A DNA stretch of 60,053 nucleotides from Bifidobacterium moraviense. Its GTDB lineage: Bacteria > Actinomycetota > Actinomycetes > Actinomycetales > Bifidobacteriaceae. The DNA lies in contig NZ_JAAIIH010000016.1 in NCBI RefSeq assembly GCF_012932365.1, forward strand, positions 1 through 60,053, read 5' to 3'. The notes below the pieces were generated by a model that was given only the letters and a program-made list of their open reading frames with translations, ran no database searches and had not been told where the DNA came from. The translations under genes were made by a program, and so were the position numbers. Shown one piece after another: positions 1-8,023 of this stretch (position 1 is its first letter; the number at the start of each line of letters is the position of its first letter).

Positions 1-63
1 GTCACCTCCATGCCCCCGTCGGCCGCGACCGCCCGCCCCACACCCTCATCCTCCCTTCCCCGT

Positions 64-168
64 AACTTTGCGGGCTGAAATGGACGAAATCCGGAATTCC
101 AAGCGCCAAACCCCCGCATTCCCGTCCGTTTGATACTCGGAATTCCGGATTTCGTCCATTTCAGCCCG
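64..168. repeat. Palindromic repeat, left copy, flanking the AbiEi/DUF559-like gene
   Basis: Two perfect 30-bp inverted arms (71-100 and 139-168) surround a 38-nt loop. A related copy lies at 1251-1355 beyond the gene. The leading 37 bases (64-100) recur as an exact direct repeat at 1251-1287, while the loop recurs in reverse complement with one mismatch. The arms contain an EcoRI-type GAATTC. The bases before position 64 hold nothing I recognise. Confidence 0.9.
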
Positions 169-272
169 TCAAATCCAATACGACCGGCCGCACGAAGCCC
201 GGATCGAGCCGGCACCGTCCGCCCTCGGCTGACGGGTCCGCATCGCACCACTCTCCCGACTAAGCTTGTCGC

Positions 273-1265
273 ATGGACAGTCATCACGCCTTGAACCTGC
301 TGTTCGCCGCCGCCGAACAGGCGCATCGGTGCGCCTTCCCGAACGACGAGGCCGCGGTGAAGGCCATCGCGCGCCGCGTGAAGACCGGCGACCTCGTACG
401 TCCCCATCGAGGCCTGTACGCCCGCGCCGCATACTGGAACGCGCTCGATCCCCTCGAACGCACCCGTCACATCGTGCGGGCCCTGGCGCTGCGGCATCCC
501 GACTGGGTGTTCTGCGGCCCCACCGCGGCGATCATGCTTGGCCTGGACTGTTCCTATCGTCTGGCATCGCCCATCTGCATCGTCGCCAGACCCGGCGCGC
601 ACTACCGCAACACCGACCGGCTCGTCCACCAGCCCATCGCCTACCCGGAGACCATCGCCACGGCGGACGGCGTGACGGTCACCGACGTCCTGCGCACGCT
701 GTTCGACTGCGCCGCGCGTCACCCGCTGCGCTACGCCCTCGGGCCGCTCGACTCGGCCCTGCGCATGGGGCTGATCGGCCGGGAGCAGATGCTCGGATAT
801 CCGGGAGCCGTCAAATACACGCGCAACCGTGCGGCGGTGGAACGGGCGTTCTCTCTGGCGGACGGGCGCAGCGAGAACGGCGGCGAATCGGAGGCGCGGG
901 CGGTACTGACCGATCTCGGATACCCGCCGCAGGATCTGCAGACGACGTTCCCGTGTCTGGACGATCCGCGGCGCACGCATCGGACGGACTTCCTGTGGGT
1001 GCGCGAAGACGGCGGACGGGTGGCCGGGGAACTGGACGGCACGCGCAAGTACGTGGATCCGGCGATGACCGGCGGACTGACGATCCGCGGCGTGGTGGAT
1101 GAGGAACGCGACCGGCAGCGCTGTCTGGAGCGGCAGGGCGTGCGCGTGGTGCGCATGTATCACTCCGAGCTGGACCGGCCCTGGCGGATCGGTCGGCGGC
1201 TCGAGGAGGCCGGGGTGCCGCATATCGGGCAGCAGGCCCTGCTTCCCGCCAACTTTGCGGGCTGA
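273..1265 (+). CDS. AbiEi-like winged-helix protein with DUF559/Vsr-like nuclease domain, orphan (copy 1)
   Basis: A 330-residue protein. The N-terminal part (about residues 25-60, with VRPHRGLYA) resembles the winged-helix start of AbiEi-type antitoxins. The C-terminal part (about 240-310) has RTDFLWVRED, GELDGTRKYVDP and EERDRQRCLERQGVRVVR, the spacing seen in DUF559/Vsr-type restriction-endonuclease-fold domains (Asp, then Glu-x-Asp-Gly, then a late Arg). No AbiEii-like toxin gene is adjacent, so a classic AbiE pair is not present. A close paralogue lies at 21452-22447. There is no good ribosome binding site, and a TAAGCT shortly before the ATG suggests a leaderless message, weakly. The last codons (Asn-Phe-Ala-Gly-stop) lie inside the right flanking repeat. 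Such proteins are sometimes labelled CTP synthase, which the sequence does not support. Function unknown. Confidence 0.8.
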   Translation: MDSHHALNLLFAAAEQAHRCAFPNDEAAVKAIARRVKTGDLVRPHRGLYARAAYWNALDPLERTRHIVRALALRHPDWVFCGPTAAIMLGLDCSYRLASPICIVARPGAHYRNTDRLVHQPIAYPETIATADGVTVTDVLRTLFDCAARHPLRYALGPLDSALRMGLIGREQMLGYPGAVKYTRNRAAVERAFSLADGRSENGGESEARAVLTDLGYPPQDLQTTFPCLDDPRRTHRTDFLWVREDGGRVAGELDGTRKYVDPAMTGGLTIRGVVDEERDRQRCLERQGVRVVRMYHSELDRPWRIGRRLEEAGVPHIGQQALLPANFAG

Positions 1266-1355
1266 AATGGACGAAATCCGGAATTCCGAGTATCAAACGG
1301 ACGGGAATGCGGGGGTTTGGCGCATGGAATCCGGGATTTCGTCCTTTTGAGCCCG
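1251..1355. repeat. Palindromic repeat, right copy, overlapping the stop codon of the upstream gene
   Basis: Left arm 1258-1287 is identical to the left arm at 71-100. The loop 1288-1325 is the reverse complement of the left copy's loop with one difference. The right arm 1326-1355 has four mismatches. Positions 1251-1265 encode the last four residues and the stop of the AbiEi/DUF559-like gene. Confidence 0.9.
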
Positions 1356-1375
1356 TAATTCACGGCATTCTTCAG

Positions 1376-1556
1376 CAGCGTTCGGCCCGGACACGCGAAC
1401 AAGCCGGACCAGCAGACATGCGTAACAAGCAGACATGCCGGACAAACGGATGATCCAGGCAAGCCGAACAAACGGATGACCCAAGCAAGCCGGACCAGCC
1501 GAACAAGCAGGTCCGGACCAGCGTGCAGGCAGGACAAAGCGGACCCAGACATGCGA
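1376..1556. repeat. Degenerate tandem repeats in the intergenic region
   Basis: Short variants of AAGCCGGACCAG, ACAAGCAGACATGC and CCGAACAAACGGATGA recur irregularly across this stretch. No coding potential is convincing on either strand. It fills the space between the flanking palindrome and the rpmA terminator. Confidence 0.6.
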
Positions 1557-1557
1557 A

Positions 1558-1597
1558 AGGGCCGCGTCCGCAGCGGAATCACTGCGGACGCGGCCCT
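1558..1597 (-). terminator. Rho-independent terminator of rplU-rpmA
   Basis: A perfect 16-bp stem (1558-1573 with 1582-1597) and 8-nt loop, followed on the minus strand by TTTCGCAT. It lies 34 nt beyond the rpmA stop codon. Confidence 0.85.
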
Positions 1598-1631
1598 CGA
1601 AAAGCCTGATACGGCCCAGACGCTACGCCAC

Positions 1632-1883
1632 TCAGGCGGCGATGACGTCGACGACCTTGCGGTCGTGGCGGACACCGAACTTCACGGTGCCGTCGGACAG
1701 GGCGAACAGGGTGTGGTCCTTGCCCAGACCCACGTTCTGGCCCGGGTGGAAGTTGGTGCCACGCTGGCGAACGATGATGTTGCCGGCCACCACGGCCTCG
1801 CCGCCGAACTTCTTGACGCCGAGGTACTGAGGCTTCGAATCGCGACCGTTGCGAGAGCTGGACGCGCCCTTCTTGTGTGCCAT
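1632..1883 (-). CDS. rpmA: 50S ribosomal protein L27
   Basis: An 83-residue protein starting [16 protein letters not shown], the conserved N-terminus of bacterial L27, which reaches toward the peptidyl-transferase centre. The rest ([21 protein letters not shown]) is diagnostic and full length. It follows rplU by about 40 nt on the same strand, the usual L21-L27 operon. A GGAAC-type ribosome binding site precedes the ATG. The strong hairpin at 1558-1597 ends the transcript. Confidence 0.98.
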   Translation of the reverse strand: MAHKKGASSSRNGRDSKPQYLGVKKFGGEAVVAGNIIVRQRGTNFHPGQNVGLGKDHTLFALSDGTVKFGVRHDRKVVDVIAA

Positions 1884-1922
1884 GACTGGTTCCTTTCGAT
1901 CCTTGCGCTTCTACCGGGGCGA

Positions 1923-2231
1923 TCAGGCGATGGCCGTGATCTTGACGGTGGTCAGCGGCTGACGATGGCCCTTGCGACGGGCAACGCCGGTCTTGTTCTT
2001 GTACTTCTGGATGTTGATCTTCGGGCCCTTGGCCTCGTCGTCAACGACCTCGGCCTTGACGGAGATCTTGGCCAGATCGGCGGCGGCGAGCGTCACCTTG
2101 GCGCCATCCACCACGAGGGCGACCGGGAACTCCACGGTCTCGCCGTTCTTCGCCTCGAGACGGTTGACGGAGATCACGTCACCGACCTCGACCTTCTCCT
2201 GATGGCCACCGGCCTTCACAATCGCGTACAT
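1923..2231 (-). CDS. rplU: 50S ribosomal protein L21
   Basis: A 102-residue protein beginning [18 protein letters not shown], typical of L21, with the C-terminal [16 protein letters not shown] that contacts 23S rRNA. It is the first gene of the rplU-rpmA operon. AAAGGATAGG lies just upstream of the ATG as ribosome binding site. A likely promoter is at 2302-2331, which leaves a leader of roughly 65 nt. Confidence 0.98.
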   Translation of the reverse strand: MYAIVKAGGHQEKVEVGDVISVNRLEAKNGETVEFPVALVVDGAKVTLAAADLAKISVKAEVVDDEAKGPKINIQKYKNKTGVARRKGHRQPLTTVKITAIA

Positions 2232-2301
2232 AACCTATCCTTTATTCATTTGGAAAGCTTCTTGCCTGACGCACCGAGCCTGCGGCAGACACCAACAAGC
2301 A

Positions 2302-2331
2302 AATTTACACCACACCCGGCGTTCGCGTCAA
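2302..2331 (-). promoter_or_regulatory. Likely promoter of rplU-rpmA
   Basis: On the minus strand TTGACG (2326-2331) and TAAATT (2302-2307) are separated by 18 nt. This fits a housekeeping sigma factor and lies about 70 nt before the L21 start codon. Confidence 0.6.
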
Positions 2332-2342
2332 ACCGAATGCGT

Positions 2343-2365
2343 GGGCGTGTCAAGACGACACGCCC
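2343..2365 (-). terminator. Hairpin after rne
   Basis: A perfect 9-bp stem (GGGCGTGTC with GACACGCCC) and 5-nt loop lie about 64 nt beyond the rne stop and just before the rplU promoter. There is no T-run, so it may act as a barrier or processing site rather than an intrinsic terminator. Confidence 0.5.
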
Positions 2366-2428
2366 GGATTCGTCACGTTCGCGCGCGTTCCCGCGCACAT
2401 GCCCGCAGGCGTTCCGCGGTCGCCCCGC

Positions 2429-5302
2429 TCACTCGGCGTCGTCGGCGCGGTTCGCCGCCACGGCCGCGGCCGCGATCTGCGCGAGCTTGGCCTTGACGTC
2501 GGCGCTGGAGCCCTGCGGCTGCGCGGGAGCCGGCTCCTTGGGCGCCGCGGTGCCGCGGCCGTGCTTGTTCGTCTTGATGAACGGATCGCCGCCCTTGAGC
2601 GCGTACGGGTCGTCATAGGACGCGGACACCGTCGGCTCGTCGTGCAGGATGAAGCCGCGGCCCTTGCAGGTGGGGCACTCCTCGGAGAACGCCTCCACGA
2701 GCCCCTGTCCCACGCGCTTGCGGGTCATCTGCACCAGGCCCAGCGAGGTGACCTCCGCCACCTGATGCTTGGTGCGGTCGCGCGCCAGGCACTCCACCAG
2801 TCGGCGCAGCACCAGGTCGCGGTTCGCCGGCATCACCATGTCGACGAAGTCGATCATGACCATGCCGCCGATGTCGCGCAGGCGCAGCTGGCGGGCGATC
2901 TCCTCCGCGGCCTCGAGGTTGCAGCGCGTCACCGTCTCCTCGAGCGACTTGCCCTTGCCGATGAACCGGCCGGTGTTCACGTCGATCGTGGTCATGGCCT
3001 CGGTGCGGTCGATCACCAGCGAGCCGCCGGAGGGCAGGTAGACCTGACGCTCCATGCCCTTGCGCAGCTGGCCGTCGATCTGCCACTTGTCGAACACGTC
3101 CTTGCCCTCGTGGTCGGCCGGATCCCACTTCTCCAGCTTGTCCTTGAGGTCCGGCGCCATGGTGTCGAGATACTCCTCGATGCGCGCGTAGACGTGGTCG
3201 CCCTCCACGATGAGCTTGGTGAAGTCGTCGTTGAAGATGTCGCGCACCACGCGGATCGCCACGTCGGGCTCGCCCTGCAGCAGCTTGGGACGCTTGCCGT
3301 GCCAGTACTCCTCGCGCTTGGCGTTGATGCGCTCCCACTGCCTCACCAAGTTCTCGAGATCCTTGGTGATGGCCTCCTCGGAGGCGCCCTCGGCGGCCGT
3401 GCGGATGATCACGCCCATGTCCTTGGGGGCGATCTTGGAGACGATGGTCTTGAGCCTGCTGCGCTCGCGCTCGGAGAGCTTGCGGCTCACGCCGGTCATG
3501 CCTCCGGAGGGCACGAGCACCAGGAAGCGGCCGGCGAGCGTGACCTGCGAGGTCAGGCGCGCGCCCTTGTGGCCGATCGGGTCCTTGGTGACCTGCACCA
3601 GCACCGGGTCGCCGGACTTGAACGCCAGCTCGATGCGGCGCGGCTGGCCGTCCAGGCGCGTGGCGTCCCAGTTGACCTCGCCGGCGTACAGCACGCCGTT
3701 GCGGGCCTGGCCGATGTCCACGAACGCGGCCTCCATGCTGGGCAGCACGTTCTGCACGCGGCCCAGGTAGATGTTGCCCACGGTGGCGACCTCCTGGATG
3801 TCGGACACGTAGTGCTCCACGAGCACGTTGTCCTCGATCACGGAGATCTGCGTGTGGTGCTCGCGCTCGCGCACCACCATGAGGCGGTTCACGTGTTCGC
3901 GGCGCGCCAGGAAGTCCTGCTCCATGAGCTGCGACTGGCGGGAGCGTTCGCGGCGGTTGTCGCGGCGGCGCTGCTTCTTGGCCTCGAGGCGCGTGGAGCC
4001 CTCGATGTCGGTGATCTCGTCGATGTACTGCTGCTTGCGGGAGCGGCGCACGAGCGGCGCGTCGTCCTCCTCCTCGGCGGCGCGGGAGGAGCGGCGACGG
4101 CGACGGCGACGCGTGGTGGTCTCCTCCTCGTCGTCGTCCTCGCGGTCCTGGCGCTCGGTGCGGCGGGAGCGCTCGGAACGATCCTCGCCCTCGGCCTCGG
4201 CGTCATGCCCGGAGCGGCGGCGACGGCGACGGCGCGTGGTGGTCTCGGCCGCATCGGCGTCGTCGGAGGCGCGGTCGGCGTCCGCGGCGTCGGCGTCCTT
4301 GGCCGCGGCGTCGTCCACGTCGATCGGGGCGTAGGTGATGTCGTCGTATTCGAGGTCCTGCTCGATCTGCTCCACCTCGGCGGCGGCGCGACGCTCCTGG
4401 GCGTTGAGCCTGCGGGAGCGACGGGAGCGACGGGTGTCGCGGTCCGGATCGTAGTCCTCGTCGATCGGGGCGCGGGAGGCCTTCGCGGAGGAATCGTCGG
4501 AGGCCGCGGAATCGGCGGCGGAGGCCTGTGACGCGGAGTCATCGGAGGCATGGTCGGCGTCCGCGGCGCGGGAGCGCGTGCGGCGGCGACGCGGACGGTC
4601 ATCGCGTGCGGCGGAGTCGTCGCGGTCGTCGTGATGCGGCTCGGCGTCCTCGGAGTCGTCGTCCGAAGCGGCCTGCGCCTTGGCGCGGGAGCGCACGTCG
4701 CGCGGCTCGGGCAGCTCGATGCCGAAGTCGTCGTCGATCCTCGACGTGCGGCGACGGCGACGGCGCGTGGCGGTCTCGGGACGATCCTCGTCGGCCGGAT
4801 CGGAGTCGTCGTCCGCGGCGGCGGCCGGCTTGGCGGCGGAACGGGACGGGATCACCGGCTCCTGGAACAGGAGGGAGGTCATCGGGCGCGTCGCGCGGCG
4901 GGGAGAGACGGCCGGGGCGGCGTCGGCGGAGCCGGCGGCGCGGATGAACGACAGCTCGCCCACCGCCTCGAGCGCGCGCTCGTGGCGGCTGCGGTCGTCA
5001 GTGTCGTCCGTCAGGTCGCGGGACGCGGCGCGACGGGTGCGTCCGGGCAGCGACGGCTCCTCGAACTGCGGCTCCTCGACGTGCACGGGCAGCGCGGCGC
5101 CGGCGGCGCCGGCCACACGCACCACGCGGCGTCCGGAGCGGCGGCGACGGGGCGCGGGGCTCGCGTCCTGGCCGGACGCGGACGTCTGGGGCGTCGGGGA
5201 CGCGGCGGTCCGGTCCGCGGACGTGGCCGGGGCTTCGGAAGAATGGGTTGCGTTTGCATCGGCTTCGCGCGCGTCGAAACCGTCCTGATTCACTCTGGGC
5301 AC
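2429..5302 (-). CDS. rne: Ribonuclease E/G
   Basis: An endoribonuclease for rRNA maturation and mRNA decay. About the first 440 residues are low-complexity, alternating acidic stretches with Arg-rich blocks such as TRRRRRRRSG, probably disordered and RNA- or partner-binding. The S1 domain follows (GNIYLGRVQNVLPSMEAAF), then the catalytic core with TTIDVNTGRF and MVMIDFVDM supplying the metal-binding aspartates, and the zinc-link ECPTCKGRG. A short Ala/Pro-rich tail ends it. I chose the GTG at 5302, which has GAGGAG four bases upstream; a GTG at 5293 is possible, and longer in-frame versions to 5326 lack a site. It lies upstream of rplU-rpmA on the same strand, as is common in actinobacteria. 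Confidence 0.95.
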   Translation of the reverse strand: MPRVNQDGFDAREADANATHSSEAPATSADRTAASPTPQTSASGQDASPAPRRRRSGRRVVRVAGAAGAALPVHVEEPQFEEPSLPGRTRRAASRDLTDDTDDRSRHERALEAVGELSFIRAAGSADAAPAVSPRRATRPMTSLLFQEPVIPSRSAAKPAAAADDDSDPADEDRPETATRRRRRRTSRIDDDFGIELPEPRDVRSRAKAQAASDDDSEDAEPHHDDRDDSAARDDRPRRRRTRSRAADADHASDDSASQASAADSAASDDSSAKASRAPIDEDYDPDRDTRRSRRSRRLNAQERRAAAEVEQIEQDLEYDDITYAPIDVDDAAAKDADAADADRASDDADAAETTTRRRRRRRSGHDAEAEGEDRSERSRRTERQDREDDDEEETTTRRRRRRRSSRAAEEEDDAPLVRRSRKQQYIDEITDIEGSTRLEAKKQRRRDNRRERSRQSQLMEQDFLARREHVNRLMVVREREHHTQISVIEDNVLVEHYVSDIQEVATVGNIYLGRVQNVLPSMEAAFVDIGQARNGVLYAGEVNWDATRLDGQPRRIELAFKSGDPVLVQVTKDPIGHKGARLTSQVTLAGRFLVLVPSGGMTGVSRKLSERERSRLKTIVSKIAPKDMGVIIRTAAEGASEEAITKDLENLVRQWERINAKREEYWHGKRPKLLQGEPDVAIRVVRDIFNDDFTKLIVEGDHVYARIEEYLDTMAPDLKDKLEKWDPADHEGKDVFDKWQIDGQLRKGMERQVYLPSGGSLVIDRTEAMTTIDVNTGRFIGKGKSLEETVTRCNLEAAEEIARQLRLRDIGGMVMIDFVDMVMPANRDLVLRRLVECLARDRTKHQVAEVTSLGLVQMTRKRVGQGLVEAFSEECPTCKGRGFILHDEPTVSASYDDPYALKGGDPFIKTNKHGRGTAAPKEPAPAQPQGSSADVKAKLAQIAAAAVAANRADDAE

Positions 5303-5603
5303 AATGCTCCTCACGGCGCGCTGCATCGCGTCGCTGGTCCTGGATCACGTCCGGTTCTCACGCCACGCTCTCACCGTGGCCGCGCTTCATGGCGCACCGT
5401 CCGAGACTCCCTCGAAAAAGCTTCTCTGTGGCGACGGCGGACACCGGCGCTTGCGCGCGCAGCGACCTAGAGGGCTGCTTCCATGCGCAAGGGGATCGAC
5501 GCCTTCGCTTCACTCGGCGGCATGCAGAACCGCCATCGTCCAGTATGACACACTTTCCGTCACGACATGACCACCCGGGCGTAACCCGCCGGCCACCCGC
5601 CGG
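5303..5603. other. Intergenic region between rne and dapE
   Basis: About 300 bases with no convincing gene. It must carry the rne promoter and leader on the minus strand and the 3' end of dapE. I could not pick out a clear -35/-10 pair or a strong hairpin. Confidence 0.5.
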
Positions 5604-6809
5604 TCACGCGAGCGCGTCGACGAGGATCCCGGCGAGCAGCTCCAGCTGGCTTTCGGGCATCTGCTCGTCGTGCTTGTGCGCCAGCAGCGGATCGCCGGCG
5701 CCCAGGTTCACGGCGGGGACGCCCAGCTGCGAGAAGCGCGCCACGTCGGTCCAGCCCAGCTTGGCCATCGGCTCACGGCCCGTGCGCTCGCGCACCAGGG
5801 CGGCCAGCCGCCGCGCGAACGGCGCGTCCATGCCGGGGCGCGCGGCCGGGGACTCGTCCCTCATCTCGATGCCGTAGCCCTCGAACACGCCGCCGGTGGC
5901 CACGTGCTCGCCGTTGCCCAGCTCGGCGCCGGCGTCGGCGCCCATCATCAGCGCCTTGGCCTCGGCCAGCGTCTTGTCCGGGGCGAAGCGATAGTTCACG
6001 TGCACGCGGCATTCGTCGGGGATGACGTTGGTGCCCTTGCCGCCGGAGATCAGCGTGGCGTTGAGTCCCTCGCGGTACGTCAGGCCGTCCACCGGCACGT
6101 CGGCAGGCTCGTAGGCGTTGAGGCGGTTGAGGATGTCCGCGGCCTTGTGGATGGCGTTCTCCCCCATCCACGCGCGCGCCGAGTGCGCGGCCACGCCGTG
6201 TGTGACCACGTCGAAGCGGATCGTGCCGTTGCAGCCGCCCTCGATGCCGCAGCTCGTCGGCTCGCCGATGATCGCGAAGTCGCCCCGGATCCAGTCGGGA
6301 TGCGATTCGGCCACCTTGCGCAGGCCGTTCTGCTCGGCGGCGACCTCCTCATGGTCGTAGAACACGTAGGTGAGGTCCACGCGCGGGGCGGTCAGCGTGG
6401 CGGCGAGGTAGAGCATCACCGCGTCGGCGGGCTTCATGTCGGTGGCGCCGCGGCCCCACATCACGCGCTCGGACGGGTGCTCGCGCGCGATCTCCGGGCG
6501 GATCAGCGGGTCGCCGGGCTCGAGCCAGCGCGGCGGGAAGTTGTCGATCACCGGCACGGTGTCCAGATGACCGGCCAGGATCACGCGCCGCTCGCGCCCC
6601 AGGGACGTGGACGCCACCACCGTGTCGCCGTGGCGGCGCACCGTCAGATGCGGGAACCCGGACAGGAACCGCTCCACGGCGTCGGTCAGCGGGCCTTCGT
6701 CGTCGCTCACCGAGTACGCGGCCATGATCTGCTCCAGCAGTGCGCTCAGCGCGGCCTTGCGCGGGGCGGCGGGGTCCAGGGAGATGGTGATGTGCTTCGC
6801 TTCGTTCAT
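5604..6809 (-). CDS. dapE: Succinyl-diaminopimelate desuccinylase
   Basis: A 401-residue M20-family zinc peptidase. It hydrolyses N-succinyl-LL-2,6-diaminopimelate in the succinylase branch of lysine and cell-wall diaminopimelate synthesis. The metal-binding LAGHLDTVPV and RGATDMKPAD motifs are present, with the catalytic YDHEEVAAEQ segment and the later GEPTSCGIEGGCNG. The ATG at 6809 begins MNEAKHITISLD; a longer open frame to 7316 crosses the neighbouring divergent gene and is not credible. It is transcribed away from the AEC carrier. Related M20 deacylases are the alternative, but length and motifs fit DapE and lysA lies elsewhere in the window. Confidence 0.9.
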   Translation of the reverse strand: MNEAKHITISLDPAAPRKAALSALLEQIMAAYSVSDDEGPLTDAVERFLSGFPHLTVRRHGDTVVASTSLGRERRVILAGHLDTVPVIDNFPPRWLEPGDPLIRPEIAREHPSERVMWGRGATDMKPADAVMLYLAATLTAPRVDLTYVFYDHEEVAAEQNGLRKVAESHPDWIRGDFAIIGEPTSCGIEGGCNGTIRFDVVTHGVAAHSARAWMGENAIHKAADILNRLNAYEPADVPVDGLTYREGLNATLISGGKGTNVIPDECRVHVNYRFAPDKTLAEAKALMMGADAGAELGNGEHVATGGVFEGYGIEMRDESPAARPGMDAPFARRLAALVRERTGREPMAKLGWTDVARFSQLGVPAVNLGAGDPLLAHKHDEQMPESQLELLAGILVDALA

Positions 6810-6963
6810 GGCACCAATCGTACAATCCGTGCCTACGTTGTGAGACGAACGTTCGCATGGCGGGGATGTGTGCCACACTGGGGATGGCCCGGGGCCGTCC
6901 GTCCCGCGGCGCGATCGATCATCGTCGGCAATCCGTTTCCGAGGGAAGAGAAGAGGCTTCGTC

Positions 6964-7908
6964 ATGCCCGGTCTGTTGAACGCGATGGAGGGGTTCTGCG
7001 TCATCGGCATCGTCATCGCCACCGGATACGTGGCGGCGCGCATGCGCATCGGAGGCCCGAGCGCGCAGATGGTGCTCAACCGCTTCAGCTTCTTCGTCTC
7101 CAGCCCGTGCCTGATGTTCGCGATCCTCGCCAAGCAGCCGCTGGGCGACATCTTCCACCCGAGCCTGCTCGTGGCCTTCCTCTCGGCGGCGATCGTGGGC
7201 GCGCTGTTCCTCGCGCTCAACGCGTCGTTCTTCCACATGAAGGCGCCGGATGCGACGATCGGCGCGCTCAACTCGCTGTACCTCAACTCGAACAACATCG
7301 GCCTGCCGGTGGCCACCTACATCCTGGGCAATCCGGCGCTCGTGGCGCCGATCCTCGTGATGCAGCAGGCGCTGTTCACGCCGATCGGCCTGACGGTGCT
7401 GGACGTGACCACCAAGGGCAAGGTGTCCCTGAAGGAGATCGCCAGGCAGCCGCTGCACCAGCCGCTGCTCATCGGCTCGCTCGGCGGCATCGCGATCAGC
7501 GCGATCAGCGCGCATGCGGGCTTCTTCGTGGTGCCGGACTTCATCTACGACCCGATCGACATGATCGGCGACTCCGCCGTGCCGATGATCCTCATGGCGT
7601 TCGGCATGTCGCTGCGCGGCACCAAGCCGCTGCAGGAGAAGGGCGACCGGCCGGCCATCTTCACCGTGGCGGTGCTCAAGAACATCGTCATGCCGATCGT
7701 CGCCTTCCTGCTGAGCTACTTCGTGATGGGCTTCCGCGGCGCCGAGCTGTACGGCTGCGTGGTGCTGGCCGCCCTGCCCACCGGGCAGAACGTGTACAAC
7801 TACGCGGCGCGCTACAACGTGGGCCTCACGTTCGCGCGCGACGGCATCCTGATGAGCACGATGACCAGCCCGGTGTTTATCGCGATCATCGCAGCTCTGC
7901 TGAGCTGA
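6964..7908 (+). CDS. AEC-family transporter (auxin efflux carrier type)
   Basis: A 314-residue integral membrane protein with about ten hydrophobic segments. It starts MPGLLNAMEGFCVIGIVIA and contains the family's conserved loop (LNSLYLNSNNIGLPVA), whose Asn-Asn-x-Gly-Leu-Pro turn breaks a helix near the substrate site. GAAGAGAAGAGG upstream of the ATG is the ribosome binding site and excludes the longer frame from 6868. Members export or import organic acids such as malate or auxin-like compounds, and the substrate here is unknown. Its final 23 bases, including the stop, are duplicated 115 bp downstream (8001-8023). Confidence 0.85.
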   Translation: MPGLLNAMEGFCVIGIVIATGYVAARMRIGGPSAQMVLNRFSFFVSSPCLMFAILAKQPLGDIFHPSLLVAFLSAAIVGALFLALNASFFHMKAPDATIGALNSLYLNSNNIGLPVATYILGNPALVAPILVMQQALFTPIGLTVLDVTTKGKVSLKEIARQPLHQPLLIGSLGGIAISAISAHAGFFVVPDFIYDPIDMIGDSAVPMILMAFGMSLRGTKPLQEKGDRPAIFTVAVLKNIVMPIVAFLLSYFVMGFRGAELYGCVVLAALPTGQNVYNYAARYNVGLTFARDGILMSTMTSPVFIAIIAALLS

Positions 7909-8023
7909 CAACGACGCGATGAACCGTCGCCGCCGCAAGGCGGCTCCCATCGCCTACGGGCGGTCCACAGGACCACCCGCCTCACAGCTCAGCATCACGG
8001 TCATCGCAGCCCTGCTGAGCTGA
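7886..8023. repeat. Double-hairpin element A between direct repeats of the AEC gene's 3' end
   Basis: A 23-bp direct repeat (7886-7908 and 8001-8023, one mismatch) brackets 92 bp holding two hairpins: GCCGCC/GGCGGC at 7929-7944 and one around GGTCCACAGGACC at 7958-7978. The left copy is the AEC gene's 3' end. The right copy encodes the last residues and stop of the convergent DUF5107 gene. Related elements occur near 29406, 45804 and 59824. Confidence 0.75.

Noticed and set aside
273..1265. Annotation as CTP synthase
   Set aside because: The protein has no synthetase or glutaminase motif. It has winged-helix and DUF559-like features.
2399..4531. Long plus-strand open frame opposite rne
   Set aside because: A shadow of the Arg/Asp-rich and conserved rne reading frame. 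High GC removes stops on the other strand.
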